Source: Strix aluco (lineage: Eukaryota; Chordata; Aves; Strigiformes; Strigidae). From it: DNA of 64,000 nt. Numbering within the stretch: position 1 is the first letter of the stretch; each line of letters opens with the position of its first letter. The translations under genes and the position numbers were made by a program. Below the pieces are notes generated by a model. That model did no database searches and was not told the origin of the DNA. It was given only the letters and a program-made list of their open reading frames with translations. This document shows, piece by piece, positions 37,640 to 49,539 of this stretch. The stretch is from assembly GCF_031877795.1 (NCBI RefSeq), contig NC_133954.1:7903256-7967255 (forward strand), given 5' to 3'.

Positions 37640-38260
37640 AGGTCTCCGGACCCCCCTGGACACCCCGGAGCCCCCCAAGCCCCGGCTGCAGCCCTGGGAG
37701 GGAGGCGGGAGGCGACTGCGTGTGTGTGTGTGTGTGTGTCCCCGCCGTGACCGCCTTCTTCCCTCCCTGCCTCCCCCCGCCTTTCTCCCCACCCTCCTCC
37801 GCCCCGCCGCACCGGGCGGCCCCGGCCGCCGCCCCTGCAATAAGGAAGGTGGCGGAGGGGGGGGAAAGGGTGACCTTTGAAACCCCCCCCCCCTCCCCGG
37901 GCATCCGCCCAAGCCCGGCGGGGACCCAGGAGTCCTGCGGGCAGAGCCGGGGCGGGCCCGGCGCTCAGGGCCACCCCGGGGGGGGGGGGAGCGTGCAGAG
38001 TGGGGGTCACCCCCGGGCTCCCCGCCCTCCTCGACCCACCCATGGGCCCTGCGGAGAGGAGCGAGGTCCAGGGTGCAAATGGCGAAGGGAAGCAGAGGCC
38101 GGGGGAGTGCAGCCACCAGCCGGGATGCTGGGGGGGACTTCGCTGCCCACCCCGTCTGATTTACGGGGGGCTTTGGACCCCCCCAAAGGGGTGAGCGAGG
38201 GAGGTGAAGGAAACCAGGGCAGCGTCAGGGAAGAGGATCTCTGCAAACCCGGTTTGGCCT
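37640..38260. promoter_or_regulatory. CpG island upstream of HOXB13
   Basis: A G/C-rich, CpG-rich block with a short TG run at 37720-37739 and long G and C runs. It has no TATA box, exon or conserved peptide that I can recognise. It lies about 6 kb upstream of HOXB13 and could be a distal element or noncoding RNA promoter. Confidence 0.45.
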
Positions 38261-41200
38261 CAGAGGGTTTCCAGCGATGCACATCTCACGTTGTGCTTCA
38301 GTCTGTCCCTATCACTCCTCCCGCCCCACGCCAGGATCTCAAACTGGATTCAGGGGCTGAGAGTGAGACAGCGAGGAGACCCTGCTCTCAACCCTTGAAT
38401 TACAGAATAAGTAGAAATGTGTAAAAACATATTAAGACCCACCAGGACGGGGATATCTCTCCCTGTCCCCAACGATGCTGCAGCCCAGGGCACACCAGAG
38501 CTCTGGGATGATCCGGGCATGATGCTCAGTGCCTTTCCATGCTGCATCCATCTTTCCATGCTGCATCCATCTCTTCTCACTGGGAGTCACCCTACGCCGC
38601 AGTGCAGTGGGCAGGGGAGGCAGGAGAGGCAGGAGAGGCAGGAGAGACCTCCCCAGACCTGGCCTGGCAGTGACAGTGGCAATGGCAGTGCTGAGGGCAA
38701 TGCAGGGACCATCTCCCAGCGGCTGTAGTCATCTCTTCGTGATCCTCAAGTCTCCCAACACACTTGCCATGATCTCTGCTCTGCCTGGGCAGTGCTGAGC
38801 CCAGCCCTGTGCCTGTCGGTAACCACCTTCAGGCATTATTGATCCATCACCAGGCTCAGGAAGGCAGAAGAGGCCTGAATGAAGCACTTCTGACCACTTT
38901 TTGGATATACACAGATCTCTCCCTGCAGTACAGGTGAGAAACACACAAGATTCAGCTGGAAAAGCAGCAATGCTGCTCCCCAGACACCTCCATGGGGCAT
39001 CTCCCCAGCGTGGCTGTCCTGGGGAGATTCAGATCCCCGTTATTTTACCTGTTCTGAAGACCTTAGCCCCAAGGGCCTGGGAAAGCTTTGCCATGAAGAG
39101 CAGGAGGCATCATTCCCCCTGCAGTGGTCACTGCAGGCCTGGGGACTTGTCACCATCCTGCCAGCCTGAGCACCTCCGTGCCCAGCCTGGGACTAGGAGC
39201 AGCCATCACTCATCTGGCTGCGATTTATGATCCGTGATTCTGAGCTCAGTGAGACTCCTCTGAGCATAGGGCGTGAATCACACCAGGCACCCGAGTCAGG
39301 GCCTGGCCCTCAGTGGAGATCACCGTATTGATGGCTCGGGCCAAAAAACAAAGGCCTCATGTCTGGATTTCTGCCTGAGGGAGGAATCTCTGATCTAGTA
39401 GCAAGACCAGAAAAGAGAGCAATAACCCATCGAGTGCAGCGGAGCTGCGCTGGAGCAGAGGCACGGTCCAGCCTATAGGCTTGTCTATAGGTTTATGATA
39501 TGAGGGAGGGGGATTCCTCTGGTTCCCACCTCCAGGCTGCCCCACGCCCCGGGGAACCCGGCAGTGACATGTCTGGTACAGGAGAGCTGCTCCTGCCCTG
39601 GCTGGATACCACCAGATTCGCCTCCTACAAGGCATATTTTTGAGAACAAGCCTCAAAATCCTTTTGATTGCACCAAAAATGGGGCTCACCACCAGCCCCT
39701 CCATGCATGTGGTCAAGTTCTGCCCCCTCGCAGGCTGCCTGCGCGACCCACTGCAGGCTCCCACCAGCAGCCGAGGGAGCAGCAGGGAAGAGCAAAGGAT
39801 CCTGACGGCTCCTAACGAATTAAACATCAGAAGCAGGGCTTAAAAGCCAAGCCCAAAGCAACTCCCCTTTTCTCCCACAACAGCTGAAATAAATTGCTTT
39901 AGCCGAGCAGGAACTTGGGGAACACAGAGTTAGTCCCTGGTGCGTGCAGCGATGGGCGCACACTGCCGGGCTCGGCGCCGACAGGGAAATGTGCTCAGGC
40001 GAAAGGGCTGCTCCGGCTGGGTGGGATGGAGGGGATGCACAGCCCCAGTGCGCGATGCACATATACCACGTACAGGAGTGTGTGAGATGTGAGATGTGTG
40101 TGAGATGTGAAATGTGAGGTGCATGTTTTGCCATATTTAAAGAAAGGGCATTTAAAGAGCTGGGTTATACACAGAGCCAACGTGAGCAGGGACACCCAGC
40201 TGCATTTACGTGGCTGTTTCCAGGTCGAGGATGTGCAAACGTCTCTATCTGCAGTACACAGAAAGATAAAACACAAACATAACATATAATACATCTGTAT
40301 TTTGCCTCTCTGCTCTCAGGCAGGAGCATTTGCTTCATAAACTGCACCCAGGCCACATCCCCTCCAGGTTTCTGCTCTGTGGATAAAGCCATCACAGACT
40401 CCCACCACCGCTCCAGAAGCAGGAGAGGGGTCAGGGTTGGTCCCCTTTGAGGTTCTGGCCTCCCTGGCCGAGGAACTTGGGCTGGAGGGGAGGATGCAGG
40501 AGGTGGGAAGGGGGCTCACGGAGAGGCCTTTTCTGAGGGAGCAGATGGGTTTGGGGCTGGGAGTGGGGGGGTCTGGCAGCTGCGGCCTTCAGGGAACCAC
40601 CATAGTATTTCATTTTTCATTTTGGTGAAGAGGAGGGAGAGACCCAAACTGGAGATTTCAGGTTGGACCAGCAGTCCGAGGTGGAGCTCGGCCCTCCTGG
40701 TTTCTCAAAAGGAAACTAAAAGGCAAGGAAGGAGCCTCTGGTCAAGCCCGGGGAGGGGAGAGAAAACCTGGGAGGTGCAGGGATGGTGAGAACCGTGTTA
40801 AACAAAACACCCCGAGTTTGAAATCCCCCCACATTTCACCCCCAAAAGGGGGGTGGGGTGGTGGTGGTGTGTCAGAACTGCGCTTCAGTGATTGCGGCGC
40901 CGGGGCTTCAGCGCAGAGCGGGGATAAAAAGAGCAAAGAGAAGTCAGGCCACGCTCTCTGTTCCCATGCCAGCTGATTTGTTCAAAGGATCCACGAGAAA
41001 TGCGCTATAAAGTGCAGAGTCTGGCCCTCCAGGCAGCGGGGAGAGAAATACTCGCACCTACATCCCCCGGGCTTCCGGGGATGCCTGTGGGGTGGGGAAG
41101 GAGGGGCCGGTGGTGAAGGGAGAAAAAAGAAATAAAAGATCAAAATGTTTGCCTTTATTTGATTTTTTCTTCCCAGAAATATTGCCAAAATCAGAAACCA

Positions 41201-41869
41201 AAGAGCTGGGCTCCCTTCCAGACCCAGAATTCAATTTTCCAACAATTGATTATTTCCAAACGTGAAGTCTTTAAGTAGTTCCAATTTTTTTTTTTTTTTC
41301 CCCTCTTCAAACTGCTTTGGGGTTTGAGTTGGTTTTGAGGGTTTTTTTCCTTGTAGTTTGTAACGACGCCCTCAAATTCAATTGCTAAAAAAAATCACAG
41401 ACTGATAAAAAGTTAATCCACAGCTTTTTCAGATTCCAGCTGGTATAAATATTAAATAGATCCTATCGAGAATATAATAGAATAGTTGCAAACTAATAAG
41501 CGCATTTGATAATTTTAAGCCCGATCATAGAGAGCAGAGAGGAACTAGTAAAAGAAAATAATTTTTCCTTTAAAATAACCCCGTTCCTCTTGCTTTATTG
41601 TGACCTTAAATATTACACTGAATTTTCTCCGTAAAATTGTCAAAGAACGGAAATATTAATATCAGTTTGGAAGCCGCATTTTGAACTATTTCCACGGCAA
41701 AGCGTGCTCGAAATTTTCCGAAAATGTTATGAAGAAGATGACCTGAAGGGACGCGAGGTCTTAAAAGCACGAGGTACGCTGCAATTTCGGAAACCCGTAA
41801 TGCCGCTAAATAAATTAGCCGAAGTGCAGGGTTTTGGGGGTGAAAAAGGTGAATTCCTCCCCGACGCTG

Positions 41870-42480
41870 CTCCTGCCGGGACAGCATCCGCGGGAGGCGG
41901 AGGGGCGACTGCGGGGGCAGAGCTGCCGCCCCCCCCCCGCCCCAGCCTGCCCGAGGAGTCCTTGGGAAAGGGAATAAAATCAGATTTTCATAAATCGGTG
42001 GTTCCGTACCCTCCTTTATCGGGGGGTCTGTGCGCGCTGGGCTGGCCGGGCGCTTCTGTCGTTGGATCCCACACCCTTTTTTTTTTTTTTTTTTTTTTTT
42101 CCCCCGCTTGGATTAAAAATAAAATAAATAAAAGGAAATAAAGTGACATGAAGTACCAGGCAAATCTGCAGCAAGACGCTCTGTCCGCGGATCCCGCTCC
42201 AGCCTCAACCCGGGACATCTCGGGAGCTTCTCCCTGCAAAGCCGCCGCGGGACCGAGCTCTGCCCGTGGCCGGGGGGGGAGCCGGGGGGCGGCGGGGCCG
42301 GGGCAGCCCCGACGGCCGCCGCCACAGCGAAGCCCCGAAGTCAACAGGCTCTTAACTTTCAACTTGGCCTTGACCTCCGGATTAAGCCCGACCTTTCCGT
42401 GAAGGAAAGAGGGTGAGACGCGGGGGAGCTGCGGCCCCGTCGGCAAACACTCGGCCGCCCGTCGCGGCCGCCGTGCCCCA
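41870..42480. promoter_or_regulatory. CpG island upstream of HOXB13
   Basis: CpG-rich with a T24 run at about 42077-42100. No coding homology is seen on either strand. Its proximity to HOXB13 suggests part of the regulatory domain; this is inference. Confidence 0.45.
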
Positions 42481-44261
42481 GCGCCCCAGTTATGGGCTGG
42501 TTCAAAGCAAATGGGGAGAGGGCAGGAGCGGGGGAGAATAAAAAGGGCATCAAAGAAGGAGTGCAGTCGTTAAACTACTAAAAGGGAAGAAAGAAGCTTT
42601 GAAATCGGAAAGGTGAAGGCTAAAAACACGGGGATTTTTTAAAATTTTGTCTTTTTCTCCAGAAAAAGAAAATCATCGGTTTCGGTGAGACTCCGGGATT
42701 TTTAGCGGATGAGAAGGGCCGAGGAGCGAAGATGCAGCTTTGCCATGCGGTTTATTTCTTTCCCTGGGAGAGAGGACGGGGTGCGGGAGCGGATCTCGCC
42801 GAGACAGCCAGGGGCAAAGCCTCTGCAGATGCGGGAGCTGGAAGGAGACGTGGGGATTTTTTTTCAGGGGGGGGAGATGCCCCCTCCTCAGCGAAACGGG
42901 GCTTTTCCCCCAGCCTGGGTGAGCTTTGCAATCACCACTTCTAACCCCTATTTTCCATGGGCATTTCTGTCCCTTCTGTCGCGGCTCCTCTGGGCGGATG
43001 GGTCGATGTTTTGGTGGCCCAAAGACGTGGCAGAATAAGAATTTTTATTGAGATATGACAGTCAGAAGGCAGAAATCTCTCGCTTACTCTGCACGAAATA
43101 AAAAACGCATGATCAAAAGCTGCCTTTGGGAGAATTCCGACAAAAACAGAGAGAAAAAGGAGCGAGAAACGCAGCTCTGTGTGTTTGTAGCATGTGTACA
43201 GACGATTAAAACTGCGCGTACCTGAGTAATTAGCACAGACACAGGCACAGGCCTCAGTGTATTCACCCCAAACTTTCCCAGACCGATGTAATCCCTCATC
43301 GCCACGTCCGTCTGTCTTTCCCCTTCTGCCTGTCTCTCCACCTGTCTGGCGCTCCTGGACCCCAAAGGGACTCTCTGTGTTATTTTCCCACCTCCCTTTT
43401 CCAAATTCTTTCCCTGTGGGATATTTCTTAGCCGGGATCCACAGTGACCCGCAGGCCCGACCCAGGGCCACGCCAGTGGCCTGTGTGGCAATAGCTGTGT
43501 GCAGGCAGATTGTTCTCCCCCCCCCCCCCCCTTTGCAGTTATTTTTTCGGTGTACCGAGGACCCCCTTTCCCCTCTCTCCTTGCTTTTAGGTCCATGCCC
43601 TGTCCCTCCCCTCAAGGATACAGGTTTCAGCCTTTTGCAGCTGAAAGTGGGGGTGAGGGATGATGTGCGTGGGATGAACCCCCCCGAGCAGGGGCAGAAG
43701 GAGAGGCCGGGGCGCAGAGGAGACCCTGTCCCCGAGGGTTCATCGCTGCCCCACGGCTGCCCGCCGTCACCCCACATGGGCTGAGGGGTTCCCCCGGTGT
43801 CCTCGGGTTGGACCGAGTGTTTTCCGAAGGCAGAAGCCCCCGCACCTTTGTGGGAAGAAGGGGCCACACTGGAAAAAAAAAAAAAAAAAAAAAAGAGAAG
43901 AAAAAAGAAGAAAAAAGGTGGTTTTAATCTGAGCCCGGATTTTTCCACCGGGGACTGCTCCTCCGCGCCATTCGCGATCTTCCCTCTCCTCTTCCCCTCC
44001 CTCCCCTCGTCCCCCCCATTCACCCCCCCACCTCTGCCCCCTTTTTTTTTTTTTTTTTTCAAGATGCAGCGCAAGAGGCGCCTCCCGTGTACCCGCCTGT
44101 CACGTGCGGGGGGGGTCCCCCTCCTCCTCCCATTGCAATAAAAGTATTTTCGCAATTTCTGCAGCCAGGGTTTATTGGGGCTGGAGGTTTTTTTGTGTGG
44201 GGTTGGGTCGGTTTGATTTTTTTTTCCTCCTTCTCCGTCCTTTTCCCCCCGAGCGGCAGCC

Positions 44262-44343
44262 AATGAGGCAGCCCCCGACCGTTGCGTCAGGGCAGCCCGG
44301 CAGGGAAAGGCAGCTCTCTCGGCAGCTCGCAGCCTTTTAAAAA
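44262..44343 (+). promoter_or_regulatory. HOXB13: HOXB13 core promoter elements
   Basis: CCAAT box in CAGCCAATGAGG (about 44258-44269), an ATF/AP-1-like TTGCGTCA at about 44282, and a TATA-like CTTTTAAAAAG at 44333-44343. This predicts a start near 44365-44375 and a short 5' leader before the ATG at 44424. The start position is inferred. Confidence 0.55.
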
Positions 44344-44397
44344 GATCCGGGGACCCCCCTCGGGCAGTGCCCGGGTGCTGCCGAGCAGGCTCTCCCC

Positions 44398-44562
44398 ATG
44401 CCCCGGCCCCCACGCCGCCCCCCATGCAGCCCCCGGAGCCCCGAGGCCCCCCGGGCCTCGAGGGGCTCCTGGCAGCCGGCGGCTTCGCAGGCAGCCAGGG
44501 CAGGGGGCTGCTGCCTCCTCCCCCCCCGGCCCTCGGCGGTCCTTCGCCCCCCCCCGGGATGA
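44398..44562 (+). other. Out-of-frame upstream ORF overlapping the HOXB13 start
   Basis: An ATG at 44398 opens a 54-codon Pro/Arg-rich frame ending at TGA 44560-44562. It overlaps the HOXB13 start in another frame. Neither ATG has a strong initiation context. It could lower HOXB13 translation if the transcript starts upstream of it. Confidence 0.4.
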
Positions 44563-46067
44563 ACCCCGGTTACCCGCCGGAGGGGCCGACCGAGCCGCCC
44601 AAGCCGTGCCCCGCCGCCCCGCCGCCCCCCCCGGCCGCCCCGCCGGGTCCCGCCGCCGCCGCCCCGCTGCCCTACGGATATTTCGGCAGCGGCTACTACT
44701 CCTGCCGCGTCTCCCGCAGCGCCCTGAAAGCCGGCCCGGCCCAGGGCCCCTTCCCCGCCGAGAAGTACCTGGACCCCCCCGCGGGCAGCGAGGACTTCCA
44801 GAGCCGTCCCGCCGAGTTCGCCTTCTACCCCGGTTACGGGGCCCCGTACCAGCCCGTCGCCGGTTACCTGGACGTGTCGGTGGTACCGGGGCTTGGGGGC
44901 CCGGGGGAGGCCCGGCATGAGACTCTGCTGCCCGTGGACGGTTACCATCAGCCGTGGGCTCTGGGCGGCGGCTGGAGCAGCCAGATGTGCTGCCCCAAAG
45001 AGCAGGGCCAGGCCGGGTACCTCCTGAAATCCGCCTTTGCAGGTAAATCTCTGTGCTGGGAGAGGGCGGAGGGGGGAGCGGGGGGTGCATCGTGCGCGGG
45101 GCATTGGGATCAAGGCTTAAAATAATCTACGGGGGAGCTTCTCTTGCCGTGTGGTAACACTTGTTTGCGAGCTAGCCCAAATTAGCCACTGGGTAGGTTT
45201 CACAAAAATAATTAATTTAGATTAACACTGCCCTTTGCAACCCATCGCCCTCCGAGCAGGGAGGCAGACGGTGATACCATCCGGGTTGGGACGGTGATAC
45301 TACCCGGGTTCGGACACGGTCCCGGCAGCTGCGGGCCAGGCGCCTTCGGCATCGGGCTGCTTTAAAGGGGTTCAGGGGTGTGCACGGCCCCCACCGTGCG
45401 GGGCAGTGAACGGGGGGGGCCCTTCCCACGCTCCCACGCCGCGCCGGTGGGATTGAACTCGCCCCCGGCCCTGCTCGGCCGCGCACCGACCCCCGCAGCG
45501 AGTACGCGGGTGTCAGCGCGGGTCTCACCCACGTCGGTGCTTTGCCAATACCTGGATTTCTCCCCTCTCCCGCAATAATAATAAATTAAAGGAAGAAAAT
45601 CAATATTTAAATATAAATTTGGATAATAATTTAAATATCCTTAAATATCATCGCTCTCAGGGAGGCTGGAGGGAAGAAATGGGGTGGCAGGGAGAGAAGG
45701 TGTTGCTCGCAGGGAAAGGTGATGGGAGGTGGGTGCAGGGTGGGTGCAGGGTGCGTGGGGACCCCCCCACGGCCCCGCTCAGCCCCGTCTCTCCCTACGC
45801 CCAGACTCCACCGGGCAGTTGCCCCCCGACGGCTGCTCCTTCCGCCGGGGCCGCAAGAAGAGGGTCCCGTACAGCAAGGGGCAGCTGAAGGAGCTGGAGA
45901 AGGAGTACGCCAGCAGCAAATTCATCACCCGCGACAAGAGGAGGAAGATCTCCGCCGCCACCAACCTCACGGAGCGACAGATCACCATCTGGTTCCAGAA
46001 CAGGCGGGTGAAAGAGAAAAAAGTCGTCGCCAAAATCAAAAGCAGCAGCAGCAGCAGCACCCCGTGA
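44424..46067 (+). CDS. HOXB13: HOXB13, posterior homeodomain transcription factor, two exons
   Basis: Nuclear DNA-binding protein of paralog group 13, patterning the tail bud and posterior structures. Exon 1 is 44424-45042 (206 codons plus one base, donor GTAAAT); exon 2 is 45805-46067, ending in TGA. Total 293 residues, against 284 in human. The start aligns with the family through LEGLLAAGG. Residues 31-80 are unusually rich in proline and alanine. The conserved MEIS-interaction segments [17 protein letters not shown] (83-99) and EFAFYPGY...[13 protein letters not shown] are present, and the glycine equivalent to human G84 is kept (residue 88). The homeodomain spans about 222-281, with RKKRVPYSK at its start and [14 protein letters not shown] in helix 3. 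It ends in a short serine run before TP-stop. Confidence 0.98.
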
Positions 46068-46640
46068 GGACACGGTCACCGCAAGCCCCGAGGGGGTCCC
46101 CCGTCCCGGGCTGGGGCGGGGGGGGGGGCTCCGGCACCGTCAGCGGCGGGAGCGAGCGGTGCCCGGGGCGGGCTGAGCCGTCCCCGCTGCCTGGGGCAGC
46201 GCAGGGCGCTGGGCACCGCTCCCCGCTGCCCCCGCGGGGGGAGACCCCCCCCAAAAGGAGGGCGATATAGGGAGAGGCCCCATCCCCGCCCGCTTTGCAC
46301 GCAGAGGACCCTGTACAGTTTGTCTCTTGCCTTACAACGCCGCTGCCACGCCGCGCTTCCCCACCTCCACCGCTTCGGTTTGAATCACATCCTCAGAGCG
46401 CTTTTTTTTTTTTAAAAAAAAAAAAAAGGAAAAACAGATTTAATTGCATTAATGAACCCCAATACGCCACTCCCGGCTCGCCTGCGTGCGGTGGGAGCGG
46501 GGCTGTCCGGGGTTGGAGGGATGGGTCACAGGGAATTTGGTCTTTAGAAACGAAAAAGCCGTACTTATAGCAGAAAAAAAAAAAGCTCCTTAATTGCAGG
46601 CAGAAGTATCAAAATGCGCGTCTAAGGGAGAATAAATATA
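46068..46640 (+). other. HOXB13: HOXB13 3' UTR, probable poly(A) signal
   Basis: Noncoding after the TGA. A first canonical AATAAA lies at 46631-46636; others at about 47258 and 47457 are alternatives. A T/A homopolymer stretch lies at 46402-46428. The used site cannot be decided from sequence. Confidence 0.45.
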
Positions 46641-46769
46641 GTCCAGGCGTGTTCTATAGAAACACACGTGAATTGTTTGCAGAAACGCGCGGGTTTGCGT
46701 GAATGTACAGTATATGCGTATGACATATGCACCCGTAGGCACACATTTATGAAGGCACGTATTTTGCGC

Positions 46770-46840
46770 GGTTATATATAAAATATATATATACATATAT
46801 ATATGTGTGTATATATATATGTATATATAAAAAATATACA
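46770..46840. repeat. TA/TG-rich imperfect microsatellite
   Basis: Runs of TATATA interrupted by TGTGTG, within a broader A/T-rich block (about 46600-47200) just 3' of HOXB13. Confidence 0.8.
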
Positions 46841-47639
46841 TGCACATATTTAGCAATACGCATTATTTTACCTTTTATCATATACAATATTTGTGTTCGT
46901 GTGTTTCTATATACCCAGCTACCCAAACGTATGCACGTATACATGCGATGTAGTACTGGATGTGTGGATATAAATATATACTCGGATAAAGGTGTATATA
47001 CACGTGTTTGCATACGTACATCTAGACATACTTCTATGTATGATCATGCCTATATTTTGATACAGGTAAATGCAATTCGTATAATCCCATACGCGCTTTT
47101 GTTTGTGCTAATATACGTGTATTTGTACACACGTTTTCCTTCTCCTACTAATACAGAATTATAGCGATACGTTTCGTAGCATGTGCTGAAATAATCCCCG
47201 TATAATACTAAATGATCCTGGTTAATATTAAGAAACGTCGTCATCCTTTTCAACAGAATAAATAGGGTGAAAGTAAATATACTCAAAGATGCGCTTCTCT
47301 CTGCTCTTTTCGGGTTATTTACAGCTTCAGGGCAGCGCAACCTCCACGTACACTATTTCTTTGTTTCATATCTCGGGGTTTCAAGGCAGCGGCGTGTCGG
47401 CTCGCAGAGTCCCCGCAGCAGCGTCCTGTAAACCCCGAAAAGCCTCTCAAAGGGTGAATAAACTGCAAAATTGTCACCACAATTAAAAATTTGCCTTTTT
47501 TTCCTGCCTTTTCTTTTATTGTAGAAATTCGAAGCATTAAACAGCACCGTGCCCTAAATAATGGTAATTTTAAATAGTGATTTTTTTTTCTTGTTTAATA
47601 ATGTATTTATTAAATATTTTAGGCTTGGGCCGGCGCTGG

Positions 47640-48420
47640 CTTCCAGCAGGTTCCCGGCGGGGAGCGGTGCAGAGCCAGGCGAACACTCCCCGGTTTTTTC
47701 CCCATTTTTTCCCCTTTTTCCCCGGATATTTTCGCCCCGCGCGTTGCAGGAGGTGCTGGCGGCACCCCGGGGTGCAGCCTTGCCCCGCCTGGGCGGGCGT
47801 CACCCCGCCCGTGACGTCACGGGTGACGTCAGAAGCTCCGGGACGGGAACAGCCAATGGCGTTCGGACTGAGCGTTCCGAGCAGTGACGTAAGCAGGGGG
47901 GGTGGTGGGACAGACGCAATAAATCCCGCCCCACGCGGGGGGAGCCGTCGGGGCTGCGAGGAGGCTCCGCCACCTCCGACGACCGCTCCGGTCCGCGAAA
48001 AAAAAAAAAAAAACAAAAAAAACACCAGAAAAAAAAGGAGGAAAAGGGGCGATATGGACAGTGTGAGCGCAGAAGCGCGTAGGAAACCGCGCGGCTCCGC
48101 GTGTGCGGACCCAGAGCGGGCTGTGAGTCCCCGCGCTCGCCTATAGCGCTCGCATATCGGGCCCGGTGCTCGCCTATAACGCTCCTCCGGCCCCCGGCAG
48201 CCGGAGCGCAGGCGGCAGCGCTGTCGTGCGGGGACCGGTCACACTTTGCTCCTCCCCATCCGGATCCTGCTCCGAATTATTCCGTTTTGAACCAATTCGG
48301 GTTTATTTTCTTAATTTTTGGCGCGGAGGGAGGATCCAGCGGCACCGGCCGGACCCGCCGTTCCCCCCGCGCTAGGAAGCGGCTGGGAGTGTTTGTCCGG
48401 CTTTCCTGAAAAACTCAAAA
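47640..48420 (+). promoter_or_regulatory. CpG-island promoter with ATF/CREB-site cluster
   Basis: Two full CRE palindromes (TGACGTCA at about 47812 and 47825) and a third TGACGTAA at about 47886 occur within 80 bp, with a CCAAT box (AGCCAATGG) at about 47851. This combination is typical of an active CpG-island promoter. No coding exon is recognised downstream; the ATG at 48055 opens only about 30 codons. It may drive a noncoding transcript 3' of HOXB13. Confidence 0.6.
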
Positions 48421-48748
48421 TCTGCTTTTCTTTCTCTCTGTGTTACCGATAATGAACCTTCTCGCCCCGGTTTCTGTGTGTCTGTAGAGGCCGCAAAGCA
48501 GAAGCGGCTTCACCCGACAGGAGGAAGCCCCTCGGATGTCGCCCAAAGTAAAGCAAATAATCCAATCAAATAGAATAAATCCGGTCGTGGTCTTCCAAGG
48601 CCCGTATCTGAGCGCGACTTAATATAAAGCCGGTGTGTTTACGGGTTTGGAAAGAGACGCTCCTCTTAAAGCTCCCCTCTATGGCACTTTAAGGGTTAAT
48701 CCTTTCCGTGAGATGTTTCTTTTTCCCATCTTTTTTTTTGTTCCCCAG

Positions 48749-48773
48749 CCCCCCCCCCCCCCCCCCCCCCCCC
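48749..48773 (+). repeat. Poly(C) tract of about 25 bases
   Basis: An uninterrupted C run between TTCCCCAG and ATCTAGGG, preceded by a T run. The length is likely to be variable and hard to sequence. Confidence 0.9.
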
Positions 48774-49139
48774 ATCTAGGGATTTTTTTCCCTGATGTCC
48801 CTAAACGCGCACTGGGGGGACTGGAAACCCCCAGACACCTCCAGCCCAGTTAGGATCCCTGCCCCAGTGGGAAATTGGGCTGAAACTGGGACACATGACC
48901 CGCCCCCGGCCCTCAATCCCTGTCCTCAGCTCCAGCCCCGAATCCGAGGCGGCAAATGCAGATGGGAAGGGGAGGAGGAGAGTCTCGGGGAGAGCTGTAA
49001 AACCTTTACACGGCGGCCTCAGCAAAGGGCGAGAAAGGCCCGACATCCTCGTAAACCGCCGGGAATGAGCCGCTGCCGGGGGGCGCCGGGCCAGGTGAAG
49101 GCCCCTGCCCCCTCCCTTTGCCGTTGAACTTGAAACTCA

Positions 49140-49210
49140 GAAAACCTGGGGCAGAGCAGCCCAAAACCTGGGGCAGAGGAGCCCCAAATCCGGGGCAGAA
49201 CAGCCCTGGG
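49140..49210 (+). repeat. Three degenerate 24-bp direct repeats
   Basis: Three successive units share the cores CTGGGGCAGAGCAGCCC, CTGGGGCAGAGGAGCCCC and CCGGGGCAGAACAGCCC. Confidence 0.8.
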
Positions 49211-49322
49211 AGGTCCCGGGTGGACGGTGGGATGGGGGAGGTCTAGTATAGTTTTAGTAAGAAAATTTTGTGTAAAAATTGCACCCTGCCCCAAGCTGGG
49301 CACACACCACATTGGCCTCTCC

Positions 49323-49532
49323 CTCTCCTCTCCTCTCCTCTCCTCTCCTCTCCTCTCCTCTCCTCTCCTCTCCTCTCCTCTCCTCTCCTCTCCTCTCCTC
49401 TCCTCTCCTCTCCTCTCCTCTCCTCTCCTCTCCTCTCCTCTCCTCTCCTCTCCTCTCCTCTCCTCTCCTCTCCTCTCCTCTCCTCTCCTCTCCTCTCCTC
49501 TCCTCTCCTCTCCTCTCCTCTCCTCTCCTCTC
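49323..49532 (+). repeat. Second CTCCT pentanucleotide array
   Basis: About 42 near-perfect units of the same pentanucleotide as at 7536, in the same strand orientation, downstream of HOXB13. Open frames across it (for example 49227-49601) are repeat artefacts. Confidence 0.98.
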
Positions 49533-49539
49533 TTTTCCC

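Larger units (their letters stand above)
35001..44250. other. HOXB13 upstream flank, noncoding
   Basis: Alternating A/T-rich blocks (for example 36140-36310, rich in ATTA/TAAT homeodomain-type cores) and CpG islands. Long open frames on both strands, up to 494 codons (42941-44425, minus), run through homopolymer and GC-rich sequence and show no domain, so I do not call genes. Confidence 0.55.

Noticed and set aside
37276..38424. ORFs of 195-255 codons on both strands in the 37-38 kb CpG island
   Set aside because: GC-rich composition suppresses stop codons; no recognisable peptide or splice pattern.
42941..44425. 494-codon minus-strand ORF upstream of HOXB13
   Set aside because: Runs through poly-A/T and GC-rich sequence, with Lys and Phe homopolymers and no domain; stop-free by composition.
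44287..45113. Long minus-strand ORFs opposite HOXB13 exon 1
   Set aside because: Shadow of the GC-rich HOXB13 coding frame.
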